From the NCBI GenBank assembly GCA_947311845.1, contig CAMZMU010000069.1:14836891-14900890 (forward strand): a DNA stretch of 64,000 nt, given 5' to 3'. Both the position numbers and the translations under genes were made by a program. This document shows, piece by piece, positions 12,412 through 24,592 of this stretch (its first letter is position 1; each line of letters starts with the position of its first letter). Source of the DNA: Poa pratensis (Eukaryota > Streptophyta > Magnoliopsida > Poales > Poaceae). The notes under the pieces were generated by a model that worked only from the letters and a program-made list of their open reading frames with translations, had not been told where the DNA came from and did no database searches.

Positions 12412-12917
12412 TATATTGACTTTCACAAAAAAAATACAGTAGCAAAATTTTAATTTTAATGCCGTTTAGAATAAATAAATATCAATCTCCATTTTTTTGG
12501 AACTCTAATGGAATGGGACATATGAACTTTAGAGGAAACTAAAATGTGAAGTCTACTCTCATGTTCTTTTCTCTTCTGTCTACAGTTTCTATGTGACATC
12601 CAAACAACACTTTTAAAGCTTTCCGGTGATTTTGGTTCCTAGAGGAATCCAGGACACATGATACATCAATTCCTGCAAAATAATTCTTCCTATGCTTTGA
12701 GTTCTTGCGTTTCAAACAGGGTTTCATACTTTTGATACAAACATCCTCTGTAGCAAAAGAATGCAATTGACTTGGATCCTACAAAATTCTTCTGTTATAG
12801 GTCTTTGGGTTCAAAGGGGGCCTAAGTGCATGTCTGGGATGCTGGAGTTTCACACGAAACAGTTCGATCCAGCAGAGACGACAAGAAAATCAACATTCCA
12901 GAGAGACCCTCAAGGTG

Positions 12918-13112
12918 TTAAGGCCCAATTCTTTTGCTGGCTTATTCCATAAGCTGCCCCTCCCCCAGTTTATTCCATAAGCCGAGCAGCTTATTACTTC
13001 CGGCTTCTAAATTAGTTATGGGATAACTAGTTTAGAAGCCCAACCAATAAGCTGGACGGCTTATGAGGGAAGCTGAGGATGGGGCAGCTATTCTTTAAGC
13101 CAGCAAAAAATG
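12918..13112. mobile_element. Foldback MITE with GCTTATT repeats
   Basis: TTTTGCTGGCTTATTCCATA at the left pairs with TTCTTTAAGCCAGCAAAAAA at the right, and an inner pair GGCTTCTAAATTAGTTAT / ATAACTAGTTTAGAAGCC closes the centre. The result is a nearly continuous hairpin of roughly 195 bp. Exact ends are approximate. Confidence 0.6.
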
Positions 13113-13439
13113 AGCAGTAAGCCATTGAACAAGACAGCAATATAGGGGAAACTGAGTTTCAATGAACGGATAAATAAATACATGCAACATGTCAAAAAAC
13201 AAAACGTGAGATGACATCAATGGTTCTTACAAGTTACAATCTGACGGGTTGTAAATACAACAAAGCTACGGACCTAAAATCCTGACCGTAAACCGAACTG
13301 TACATCGATGTTGTCCTCCTCTTCACGCTACGTCATCTACGTTTTCCTGTACAGGCATCCGTCCGTGTCCCCCACCAAAGTTCGATGAAGATATGATACA
13401 GTACGCAGAGGCTCATTCACATGCTAGACACATCTGAAC

Positions 13440-16400
13440 TCATGCGTTCGGATGCTTCACGAGTGAAACCCACTTCCACCAGAGGTACACGACGGACGAA
13501 GAGATCACCGCCGCAGCTATACACAGGGCTGCAATGCCCGCAACCACTCCCCTTCGCTTGTTATCCTGTGGCGCGAGATGTGGCAGCGCCGGTGGGGGGC
13601 TGTTGTTCTGGGGGTTTTCGGGGCGGAAAACTGCAGAAATTTGAGCATTTCATACTTGTCAGCCAGCTTTTCCAATAAACCCGAGGATGATAAGAACTAA
13701 AGGTAGTTACATGTACTGCAGTTACCTCTTATTGCTGATACCAGAGGCCCATAAGCTCCTTCGTATGGAATAGCACGAGTGCCTCGTCCATTCCAGTACA
13801 GATGTATCTTAAGTACCGAGTTATCCACGGTAGCTTCATGAGTTATGTTTGTGGGTCTTCCGAACCCCCCTGCTTCCTTAGTAATGTCAAAATCTGTTCT
13901 GATATTCTGATCCTGCAGTTAATCACACGATTTCGTTTTGGCTCATATGGACTGAGTGGGTTGAAAAGCCTAAAATAAATGTTCGATTTGTGAATTTGAG
14001 AGAACAAACCTGAATATCGATGTCAAATGAACGCCTTCCTGGCTCATTATTCGAAGCAATAACTATCTCCGCAAAGAAGAGCTGAACTCTATATTTTCCG
14101 TTAGACAGGCCAACCACGTAGTACCACAGATCACTTCTTGATGTCCTTGCTGTTCGATAGAGCCCAGGCAGGTCTGGTCCCACATTAACTTGACTTGTAT
14201 TGACTATACCAGGAGAGTCACCAAGAGGATCAGAACCCACGTGACTAACCACCCATTGACTGTCAGTATTAACATGAAAGCCTGCTGCTCCAAGGTCACT
14301 GGTATCATTATCAAACGTGTTTGACAATGAATCTGGAGAAGCCATTTGGGTGCCACCACAGTTTACGGCGCATGAAGTTATAAGGTCTGCATTTACAATC
14401 AGATGAGTAACTATTTGAGTGGACTGTGGAACAAATGATAGGTTCTGAAATAGCGTGATGAGATCTAAATCTAAGTGCAGCTTTATAAGAATTAACAATC
14501 TTTAATCTTAATAGATCAACACCATGACAAATACACCAATGTAAGCATAATTAATATATGATTAATTGAGTACTGGAAGTTTAGTAGCAAAGGCAGTTGT
14601 GTTCAAATATCAAACAGTGAAGATTTTTGGAAACTTACAGTTGATTCTGCTGCATTCTTTCATGTGGAGACAGTTAAGGAGAGCAAGGTTTTCACTGCAT
14701 ATTGATAGTGAATACAGCAAGGTAAGAAATATGAAGCAGAAGTACACTGTTACGAGGACTCGAACATTAATTCTACTTCAAATTAAAAGGACTAGCTGGT
14801 GACTATTTACAGAAGTACAAAAAGGCCACAGCAAAATGCTACAGCTTCTTTTCAGCGTCCCTTTGTTACAAATTTCCTGAACTTCCCAATTATTCTATCC
14901 CAGGCCGTTTTCTGAAATGCAAAGATATGCCAAACTTATGGCAAAATTGTAATGCACATTGAGTTACAAACAAGGAATTATGGCCCTTCCATTGACCAGC
15001 ATGTTTGGTTATTTCTCTAAAGTGCATCAAGAGAAAGAGCAATCACGACCTTACAGGAGCAAAATGGTTGAATTATAAAGTATTCTTGTGGTTGGTTGAA
15101 CATAGTGAACGCTGAACATCATATATTAGATAGAAAAAAAGGAAATGATTTCCGATCAATGGTACTGTATTTGATAAGCTCTCTTCATTAACATTTATGT
15201 GTTACATTCCCACCTTCTCACTTCTCAGTCTTTGAAAACAGGGAGCAAGGGACGATTCACAGTGAAGATTGTCCAGTAATCAGATTTCAAAACTTGCAAT
15301 AATAGAAATGTTGGCGAATAACAACAATGAAGTTTGTCACTTGTTTGATCAACAATACCGCACCATGATCACTAAACATCGATTACCTGTTAATTGTACT
15401 GCTTGCATTAATTGAAGTTCCGATATAATTTCTGCACAGAAGAACATGTTTGCAAGAGAATAAGTAAGATTGCTAATTTAGCTATTGGCATTCATGCTTA
15501 ATATAACGACTAAAAGTAAGAAATAGATACATTGACCACTTCTGACCAGCAGGATTGTTAGGAAAGCTTCCATTAAGGCCGAGGTTATACGAAACATCCC
15601 TGGAGATTTTACACTAAAAGTCAGAAGAGTTAAGACAAGTTAAAGATCAGTCTGCACTGCAGAAAAATATTTAGAATTAGAATAAAAGAATATGACACCA
15701 CAGAGTCAAGAAAACAAACAAGAACTGTAATGGCCTGGTCCAGACTTTGAACATATTTGTGCTTCAATAAATTCTTACAGTTACTGTGTAATCTTATAGA
15801 CTATTATGTCATGCTAAGTTGCTAACTTGCTGCCACATATCCAATTAAGACCAATCTGAATAAATATCATGCCAATCTCTTGGCTGATACAGTCACTCAT
15901 TCTTCACAGTTTCTACAGATCACTTCAAATCCAGTGGTTCAAAATTCCTATGTTTAATACACACCTATGCCTCACCTGTTTTCTACGATCAATTTTGCTG
16001 TGGTAGTTCCAAGTTTGATCTGATATAATTAATAAGCGTAGAAGTGTAATATCATGTGTTGTTTGCAGCTCAAAGGGCATTCGAAATTTTGAGTCTTGGG
16101 TTATGCTATGCCTCTTCTATTCTATGTATTTGCCCTATGGGCCTTGATGCAATACAATATCCCATTTGTACAATCTCTCTCGACGATTAACATGGTATCG
16201 CAATTCCAGGATGCGTGAGCATCCATTTTAAATATAGCGTGCAGGCTACAGGTGATAACATGAGGACAGTCGATATGAGTTGGTCTGACAAGCCATTGCT
16301 AAGTCCACGGCCCAGAAATAGTTGCTATTATGAATGTCCTATGCTATGCAAAATAGATGTACATGTAAATAGTACAGAAGTTTGTGTAGAAGTTATAAAA

Positions 16401-19400
16401 GCATGACTAGAAAGCATATTCTCTTAAGAGGCATTATGTAAAAGTATGTTGCGTAGAATAGTATGTGTTTTTAAGAGGCATCTACACAATACAATCTAGC
16501 ATGGTAACCTGAAGCTTAGTTTAACAGATTTTGGTAAATGACAGCCTAAGAACATCTTTTATATCAGCACAAAAGCATCCATCAAGGCATCAACCTGTGG
16601 AAACGCAGAACAAACGTGCATACTTACAAAGGACGTAATAATTGAACCATTTCCGAAGGCAGATTTCCGCTGAAGTTATTTCCACCAATATATCTAAAAT
16701 GATGAACTTTCATTAGATAAGTGGACCAAAAAAGTGTGAGCAACCATCAACAAATACTTGGAAAAGGTTAGTGCAAGAACAATGCACTCAAATTCATTTA
16801 AGTCGGCATGTGCCAATATTCACTCCTTAAGTAATTATCACTAACACGTAACACTTAAGTGGTAGCATCTTCTCATACACCCTTCCTATCTTATCAGCTA
16901 ACCTTAAATGACCACAGTTCCCGAGTGAAACAGGCATCAAATATTTATGCATAGGCCATACAAAGAGACAGGGGAACACTGGCAAACACCAAACCCAGCA
17001 AGGTATCTGATATTGAGGTGGTTGAGATGCAAAGGTGCAAGCAATAGAGAACATAGGCTGCCACCTAACTTGGGTAGATGCTGAGTTATGAAGACAATAT
17101 GACAGTTCAAAGGTGACTAACTATATAGCATGGAATGGAAGATCAAAATTGTCGATTAATCGCATTGTTCCGACACAGTTTGCTCCATGTGCAAAAAGTT
17201 ATCTATATTTTACTTGCAAATGGCACCAAATTTATTATGCAATTAACCCCTAATACAAATGTTTTGAAGGTGCTACATCACACAAGGATTGTAAGTCTGT
17301 AACTAAAACTTACAGTGAATTATTATATGGCCGCAATGGTTCTACTGAGCCTGATAAGTTGTTTGATCCCAAATCACTGCAAATATAGGGTATCAAGAAC
17401 TTTAGATAACTACGAAATACTAGCAGATCATATGTATAAAAAACAATATTATGGATTGTACTTTTCAACAATATAAGGAGATACTCCCTCCGTATCAAAA
17501 TATAAGACTCTCTACCTAGCTTGTACACATATGTATCTAGACATATTTTAGTACAAGATTCATATGAACCTTGCACTAAAACATGTCTACATACATGTGT
17601 GTACAAGCTAGCTAGAGAGTCTTATATTTTGATTAAGGCATCCACTGCCAAATAGTGTAGCAAAGCTATGAACAAGATAAAAGTAGATGCGACTGTATGG
17701 TGAATTGGCATATTACTACTCCCAGTTCTTCCATTGCTCCGAGAAAAAAAATGATAAAAATCATTTCGAGAGTTCAACTAAAACATTAGAAACATCCAAT
17801 TAAAAATATTCGGGTAGCCTAAGAACTACCATTGCAATGGTGGAAGATATGAAAGAAAGGCATGTATAACAAATGTTCTTAGTGTTTCATTTCTATAACT
17901 AATAGCCTGTTGATAGTTGACAATACATAATGCAGAACTGGCAGATAGATATTAAATAGTAATAAGCTAATAGCATCATAGAAAGTCGGGCTCAAAAACT
18001 ATATTCACAACTATAATAATGTAACAAACAATAGCATCCTAGTATATGATAACTGTTACAGGTTATCCGAGAGTACTAAGTTATAGTAATATGAATCATA
18101 GCTCGACAAAAGTATTATCTTCAAGTAGAAACTTTAGAAAACTCACAGGTATGTTAGGTTGGTTAAATTTGGGAGCGTATTAGGAAGTTCGCCAATGATT
18201 CCACATTTTCTCAGTGATCTGCTTAACAAAAAATTATGGTAAGAAAATATATGAATTATGAATACGAGGCATAGTTCAGCGCAATAGTTGCAGACATACA
18301 ATGTTGAAAGATTTGCCATATTTGCTATGAAATCAAAAGTAGAATCCCCACCATCAAGATCACCAAGCATCCTGCAAGAAAATCCATGTTAAATGTAACA
18401 CTATAAACTATTTATTAGTACGAAATCAATTTGTACAATCAAAACCTACTGACTCCCCTTTTTGGAAGGACTCATAAGAGTTAAGGAGTTCTTTAGTAAG
18501 GGCTCTTTTGTGGTTGGGAATGGTTTGAATACTCGCTTTTGGGAAGATACCTGGCTTGGAGATCACCCTCTTTCCCTTCAATATCCCTCCCTTTATAAAA
18601 TTTAAAAAAAATGGTGGCTGATGTTATGTCGAAAGGGCTGCTAAATATAGTTTTTAGACGTGCATTTATAGGGAACAAGTGGACGATGGTTACACTTGGT
18701 GCAGCGTTTAATGGATATTCACCTTTCCGGGGATCCGAACACTTTCACTTGGGGTCTCACAACATCCGTTAGTTTTCAGATTGATGTGCCTAGATCTAAT
18801 AAATGGTCACACTAGATTTCTAAGAAAATATATTTGGAAGTTAAAAGTTCCGCTAAAAATAAAGATTTTATGTGGTTCCTTCATAGATTTTTTTTGGTAA
18901 CTAAAGATAACCTTGCTAAGAGAAATTGCATGGAAATTAGAAATGTTGTTTTTGTGACACACATGAAACAATACAACATCTATTTATCTCCTGCCATTTT
19001 GCTCGCCTTATTTGGCGTCTTGTTCATTTAACTTTAATATATCACCACCAACCAATATGGGGAATATCTTTGGGAGTTGGTTGTTTGTGCTTTGCTTTGG
19101 GCTAGGTGACATGTTTGAAATGATTATGTTTTAAGAAAATAGGGGGCTCCCTCTTTTTTGCAGGTTATCCCTTTGGTTACCCACTGGATCCGTATGTGGT
19201 CATATCTCCAGCCAGTCGAGAAGCGGGCAGCCATGGATATTTGGTGCAGCCGTTTGGAAACGGCTGTAGGGGATTAATTCAACCAGTGCGGTTGGCAGTC
19301 TGACAACAGAATTACATGTTGATGCATAGGCTTTACATGTTTCTGATTTTTCACTGGTTGATTCATGTCTCCATAACCCTTGAGTTTGTAAAAATTTGAA

Positions 19401-21504
19401 CTGATATAATGGAATAAACAAGGCTATATGTATCGATCAATGTAGAGGCTGGGCTTCCCCTTTTAGAAAAAAATCACATTTGTCTGGCTTCTAAGAAGTC
19501 ATATGACACTATGATTTGTTGTTAATATAGTGAACAATAACTTCTACAGATTAGATGACAAAGGATTAAATGCATTTTTGCTCTTATATTAATCTCTTAC
19601 ATAGAAGTGTGGCAATGATGAAGAAATTAAGGACAGTGCTATAATTCTTCCATATTTAATAAAATAAACCATGAAGCGACTTACAGCTTTTCCATATTGA
19701 TCAAATTGGAGAAATTTTTGGAATAGGTCCTTGAAGTTTCGTGCCATATATTCTCCTAGCAAGACAAGTGCGTTAGCTTTCCAAGATTGCAAAAGTAAGA
19801 AGTTGTGCCTAATGAAAATAAACAAAGTACTTATGCGTACAAGTCTGTGAGATTGGTAAAGTTTGCAATAAATTTTGGAAGTGTCCCATCAATGTAATTA
19901 TCGAACATCCACCTGCACAAGAAATTGCAAGGTCATGTAATCTTTCTTTTCCAACAAAACGCTATGTAATATATTGCTCTCGAGATTTACTTTAAATAGC
20001 TTTTATTTGCTACATGAGAAAGTAAAGGGAGATGGCGGGTACATACAGGGATTGAAGACTCCTTAAAAGTGAAGATTCATTAGGAAAAGGCCCACGGAGT
20101 TGATTGTTGTTGAAGTGCCTAGCTATGCAAAGAGCATACAGTCAGCTATGAGAATATTAGATGTCTTTGACGATAGATAATTTGAAAGTGAAACAGTTTT
20201 GAGTACTGACAGAGGTCTGTATTATGACTATCTTTGCATAGAAATAGGATCTACATTCGCTAGTTCAGCAAGATGAACTTTCAGTACACATATTCCTTTA
20301 TGACGATTACAGGAAAACTTTATGAGGTTCTAAAACAAATTTACAATCTTGATAGTAAGGAGAACCAAAAGCTTTTGTAATCACCATGTTTTCAGTTTGG
20401 AGAGATTGGCAATTCTTGGAGGTATTAGGCCACTTAAGTTGTTGTTGCTCAAATCCCTACAAAAGAAAATGGTAAGTGAATCCCTGTTATTTCCAATTTC
20501 GTAGTATTGAGATGCAGGGTAGAGTAGACAAATACTAGTTTTTTGTTTTTGTTTTTGCGAAAGACAAATACTAGTTATTTCAAAACATTTACAAAAATGG
20601 TAAACACGTGGATACATTGTTTCTATGCCTGATCCCTTTAATAATTCTGCAGGGCCAATAAATCATAATGCTGCAGCAACAAGCTGCTGGGACTTCTATT
20701 GCAATAATCTAGTGGACAAAATTATATGTTACGAAAAAAATTCAAGACAAAGTTACACATACATTTTCAAGTATCTATCCAAATGTTAAGATAACAGTAG
20801 TCAAAGTTTGAAAGTTTGATTCCACTCTGTGGAAAAACAACAAGTATTCCATAGCTGCATCAAAGTAGCATAATACTAACGCAACAAAACATCGCATATC
20901 CCTAATGTTAGAGCAGGTGAATTTTCGTGCTTCCTAGAGTAAACAGTTTCCACAGTATGAGACATCAATGCCAGAACTCACAGAGAGACCAGCTCCGTCA
21001 AGTTGAAGAGCGCCGATGGGATCTGGGTCAGGTTCCAGTAGCCAGTCACGTTCCTGCATCATCGCAGAGCCAAAATCGTTAGTCCACACGCACGGAGGCA
21101 ACGAGAAACAACAGTGCAGATGCCTCGGGCGGGCGAAGAAGGATGGCGCACGCACAGGTGCGTGATGCGGCACTGGCCGGTGAAGTCGTTGCAGCTGCAG
21201 CCGATCGACGCGTTCTTCGCCAAGGACTGGGGCCAGACCTGGTTCCCGCATGGGTCCTCCGCTGTCCCGAGACCCCACTGCTGGAGCACGCGCTAGGGCG
21301 ACACTGCGAGAGGGGACGAGAGAGATCTGTGAGACGGCGCGCGTTGGCTTCGGATTCGGTGGCGGGAGCGGGAAACCGGTTACCGTCGGAGGCGTCGGTG
21401 GACCGCTGCTGCTGCGGTGGCGGCGGAGAAGGCGGGATGAACTGGGCGGCGGCGACGGCGAGGCCGGCGAGCGCGAGAAGGAGGAGGAGGAGGGAGGGAG
21501 CCAT
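13440..21504 (-). CDS. LRR-malectin receptor-like membrane protein without kinase domain
   Basis: Related to LRR-VIII-2 malectin receptor kinases (At1g56130/At1g53430 type). Exon 1 from 21504 encodes a signal peptide (MAPSLLLLLLALAGLAVAAA). Exon 2 (21303-21156) has VLQQWGLGTAEDPCGNQVW and CSCNDFTGQCRITHL. LRR exons of 63-72 bp: 21053-20982, 20456-20385, 20118-20047, 19912-19841, 18371-18300, 18218-18147, 17376-17314, 16693-16628. Then 15599-15531 and 15431-15387. The malectin domain (14400-14010, 13912-13726) has VNCGG, DLWYYVVGLSNGKYRVQLFF, RSFDIDIQ and LKIHLYWNGRGT. The last exon (13630-13440) gives a Pro/Asn-rich spacer, one TM helix (GVVAGIAALCIAAAVI), WWKWV and a stop eight residues later. 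No kinase exon follows. The join between 15387 and the malectin exon is unresolved, and exon 2 carries an in-frame TAG, so it may be a pseudogene. Confidence 0.75.
17482..17636. mobile_element. Degenerate Stowaway-type MITE in receptor intron
   Basis: Starts CTCCCTCCGTATCAAAATAT and ends in GTCTTATATTTTGAT, pairing with the left AAAATATAAGAC. The inner parts pair through CTAGCTTGTACACATATGTA and CATGTGTGTACAAGCTAG. The right-hand CGGAGGGAG has been lost. Confidence 0.65.
18430..19445 (+). mobile_element. LINE ORF2 3' fragment (zf-RVT region), decayed
   Basis: Opposite to the host receptor gene and inside one of its introns. Forward translation gives VKEFFSKGSFVVGNGLNTRF, WEDTWLGDHPLSLQYPSLY, then (with frame changes) NKDFMWFLHRFFL, TKDNLAKRN and VTHWIRMWSYLQPVEKR. 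These are the conserved C-terminal blocks of plant non-LTR ORF2 proteins after the reverse transcriptase. The end has the usual ...GATCAATGTAGAGGCTGGGCTTCCCCTTTT-type LINE tail, without a poly(A). It is 5'-truncated and frameshifted, and cannot encode a working protein. Confidence 0.8.
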
Positions 21505-23243
21505 GGGCGTGGGGAGGTGGCGGTTGACTTGGGGAGGAGGGGTGGGAGCATTGGGGTTTTGGAATGCGTTTGACCTCGCCGGCCGTTGCGCGGGTCTGAG
21601 AGCTGAGCGAGACGAGGTCGTGGGTGACCAGGTCGAGGTCGCTACCTACCTCGGGGAGTGGAAAGCGGGAGAGGGAGTCCGGCCGCCGGCGGCGGATCGG
21701 CGGCGCTGGTCTGAGTTTTGAGCAACCCGTGCAAAACGAGTGGGAAATGAAAAGCATGTGCTCGGTAAACATTTTTAGCCGCTCAACTTACCGGGTCAAA
21801 CTTTCGTCAGAACTACAAGGTCTGGTAAACTTATGTGGATTGAATGATAATTTACATTTGCATTTGTATAATATATACATGTATGATGCAAATATAGTTT
21901 GACATCATTTTTACGTCGGCAATAGCCAGATTAATAGCAATTACTTGTTCGGAAATCCATTTCGGGTAGTAGGAGCATCTACTCTCACTGTTTGAAAATA
22001 CATTTTTGAAATGTCAAAAAATTTCAAAAAAAATACAGGTGCACCTACAAACATTTTATGCGGGCACATAAAATTTCAGAAAAAGCGATATTTTTTTGTC
22101 TGTGTTAGAAAGACAAAAAAATGTTTTTTAAAAACTTATTTTGTAGCACCATAATCACAAGAAGCGTCTTTTCGTCGCGAGTTGGCCAAAGCGTTTTGAC
22201 TCCCGGGGTGCATATCCACTCTTTATTCAAAATACATTTTCAACTTATTTCAAAATGTCAAAAAGAAAATCGCACGTAGATTTTAACTTTCTATGTGTTC
22301 ACAAGGTGTTTCATTAAACCGATATTTTTGTGGCCTGTGTAAAAATGACAAAAATTGGTGCTAAAAAAATCTTTTCACAAGACTCTTTTTTTAACTTTTT
22401 AGGCAGGCAGACCACAAAAATATCGTTTTTACGCGAAACGATTTTGTGAACACTTAGAATGTGAAGATAAATCCGCGAAATTTTATTTCTTTTTTTGGCG
22501 TTTCGAAATATGTTTTTTCCAAAAGAATAACTAGGGTTAGCAAGAATCCATCGGCATGCAATTTTTTTTACAATCATCCAAACAAGAACTAAAGTTTTGG
22601 TCATAGCGAAAAAATTGAACGGTATGTTTTCGCCACAAACCAAACATAACCTGAGTTTTGGTCATAGAGTTTGGGAATCAAGTGCTTATGTTCGGCATAC
22701 ATTTCACTTGTTGACTATTTAGTAATTTCTTTAGTCAAAAATCAACTTACCTCTGGTTTTGAAATTTAAAGTTTCAACATAAACTGGTAGTTCAAAAAAA
22801 ATCACATTAGCACTTCGAACAAAGACTACTACTCACTCTCTCTATTTCCATTTTAAGATATCTATACATTGAGAAAATCATCAGTATGGCTTGTGCAAAC
22901 TGCAGTTCTTCCACTACTACCTCTCCCTTTGTGTTTTGTTGGTCAGTGATCTGTGTGCGCGCATGATGAACTGAAAACAAATGAGTGATAAACATCCACT
23001 AACTACGGAAACTCACAACTTCGAAAAATAAACAACTAGAGATGTTCATCTACCACTCCTCTCATCCCATTCGGGTGCCAAATTATCTAGCCACCCACCG
23101 GTTCCAACATGAAGCAAAACTACTACTGGTGAACTTCACCTTAAACAAACACCAAAAGATCACATCCTCATTTAAGCAGATGTTAGCTGCTTCTGCTCAC
23201 ACGAAACTTTTCTGTGAACGTTACAAAATTGCATGCAAACTAG
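21505..23243. other. Receptor upstream region and AT-rich intergenic DNA
   Basis: 21505-21750 is GC-rich and probably the promoter/5'UTR of the receptor gene. Between 21960 and 22520 two related AT-rich segments recur (TGAAATGTCAAAAAATTTC near 22008; TTTCAAAATGTCAAAAAG near 22250), each followed by GACAAAAA runs, which suggests decayed foldback MITE copies. No gene seen. Confidence 0.4.
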
Positions 23244-23341
23244 TACTCCCTCCGTTCCGCTTTTCTCGTCGCGGAGATTGAACGGAGCAAGTACAAAGCT
23301 ATAGTATAGATGGCGACAAGTAAAACGGAACAGAGGGAGTA
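23244..23341. mobile_element. Short Stowaway-type MITE
   Basis: TA + CTCCCTCCGTTCCGCTTTTC at the left and AAAACGGAACAGAGGGAG + TA at the right, with inner TCGTCGC / GCGACAAG pairing. At 98 bp it is a compact, complete element. Confidence 0.8.
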
Positions 23342-23707
23342 CTCTGTATCAATCATATTGTGAAATGGAGCATATAGCAATTGAAAAAAAATGCGTAAAT
23401 GCAATTATTCCATGCTGCCGGCAGAACTGTCAGTGTCGTACTGATTACATATATGCTTTACAGTTTATAGTGTCTATCGTTTTGCTTCCGTTCATGTTCA
23501 GGCTGGGTAGCAAGTATTTGCCAGCGCTACATGCGAAGGAAAAAACGAAGAATTGTGACTGATAACACAAATGGTTTGCATAATCACACTCTTTTAGCAC
23601 ACAGAACATAATATGAGACAACTATGGACAGCTCACAGCTGGCTGAAATATTTCCTTGTTATCTGTTTGTCTCCTTCCAGAGGAAATGGGATCACAGATT
23701 CACAGGC

Positions 23708-24583
23708 TCACAGCTGCTTCTTCGCCAGCGTTTTGTTCTGCTCAATGTAAGGGTAGACTCTCTGGTACTGTAATATCGCCCAGACAAGGTGCCTCCAAGA
23801 GAACTCAGGCCACAGAGGGTCTGGGTTCTGCAAATGGCTAAACGTCGTCTGCCATAGGAGGAAATTGCTCAGACGAGTCTCGCCCGATGTTCGGATCACA
23901 ATGTCTGGATCTGGGCAGCCGGCGGTGTACATATGGTGATCCAAATCGGCCACTGAAATATCTGAACATGTGCCGCCATTCACAGCACGGCCATTGCAGC
24001 TGCCAGCTTGCTGTCCCTGTATCATATCCCTCCGTTCTTTGCAAAGCTCGGTGACAGCGTTGGCGATTTCGGAAGTCGAGTTGTATGGCATGCATACAGA
24101 GAAGACAATTCCTTTGTTTTGGGCAGTGCTCGCCATCAGCTTCTGAGCTGCCAGCCGCACCGGTTCGCTAAGCATGTCTAGATTCCCCCAGAAGTTGATC
24201 TTGCAGTTAATCTTGTTGATGACGTTTCTGTTCTCCAACAGCTCATTGATCTTTTCCTCCATTAACTCCATCAAGGTTTGCACCTCACTCGGGTCCCGTT
24301 TAAAATTATCGATGCTAAATGCGTACACTGTGATATACTTGACGCCCATTTCATAGCAGTAGAGAAGACTTCCCATTAGAGCGGAGAAGCCCACCCTATG
24401 ACCGGCGCCTTCCTTGATACTTCTGGATTTAGCGTATCTACGGTTACCGTCCATAATAAAAGCAATGTGTTTAGGCATTGGGCCATAGGATAGGACAGCT
24501 ATGACACACTTGCGTAGAAAAATCTGCAGACTTTCGAGAGCACCAGGTGCAATTATCTCATCAGGCTTGTTCTCGTTCAACAT
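23708..24583 (-). CDS. cis-Prenyltransferase (dehydrodolichyl diphosphate synthase type)
   Basis: Condenses isopentenyl diphosphate units in cis onto FPP to make polyprenyl (dolichol-type) diphosphates, usually at the ER. The 291-aa ORF is complete in one exon. It shows the UPP-synthase signatures in order: HIAFIMDGNRRYAKSRS (region I, catalytic Asp and Arg), EGAGHRVGFSALM, YITVYAFSIDNFKRDPSEV (region III), INFWGNLDML, and DPDIVIRTSGETRLSNFLLW (region V, substrate-binding RTSGExRxSNF). The usual W-P-x-F block is LWPEFSWRHL. No transit peptide is evident. The start at 24583 lies 9 bases after a leader-intron acceptor (24593-24594 on the minus strand), and the donor CAG|GTAAGC is at 25877/25876. 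Which chain length it makes cannot be read from sequence; a Nogo-B-receptor-like non-catalytic subunit is excluded by the intact motifs. Confidence 0.92.
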   Translation of the reverse strand: MLNENKPDEIIAPGALESLQIFLRKCVIAVLSYGPMPKHIAFIMDGNRRYAKSRSIKEGAGHRVGFSALMGSLLYCYEMGVKYITVYAFSIDNFKRDPSEVQTLMELMEEKINELLENRNVINKINCKINFWGNLDMLSEPVRLAAQKLMASTAQNKGIVFSVCMPYNSTSEIANAVTELCKERRDMIQGQQAGSCNGRAVNGGTCSDISVADLDHHMYTAGCPDPDIVIRTSGETRLSNFLLWQTTFSHLQNPDPLWPEFSWRHLVWAILQYQRVYPYIEQNKTLAKKQL

Positions 24584-24592
24584 CTTCAGATC

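Noticed and set aside
21079..21772. Long GC-rich ORFs around the receptor start (141-205 aa)
   Set aside because: They read through the exon 1 donor and the GC-rich upstream region in alternate frames. Only the MAPSLLLLL start has a signal peptide and splice support.
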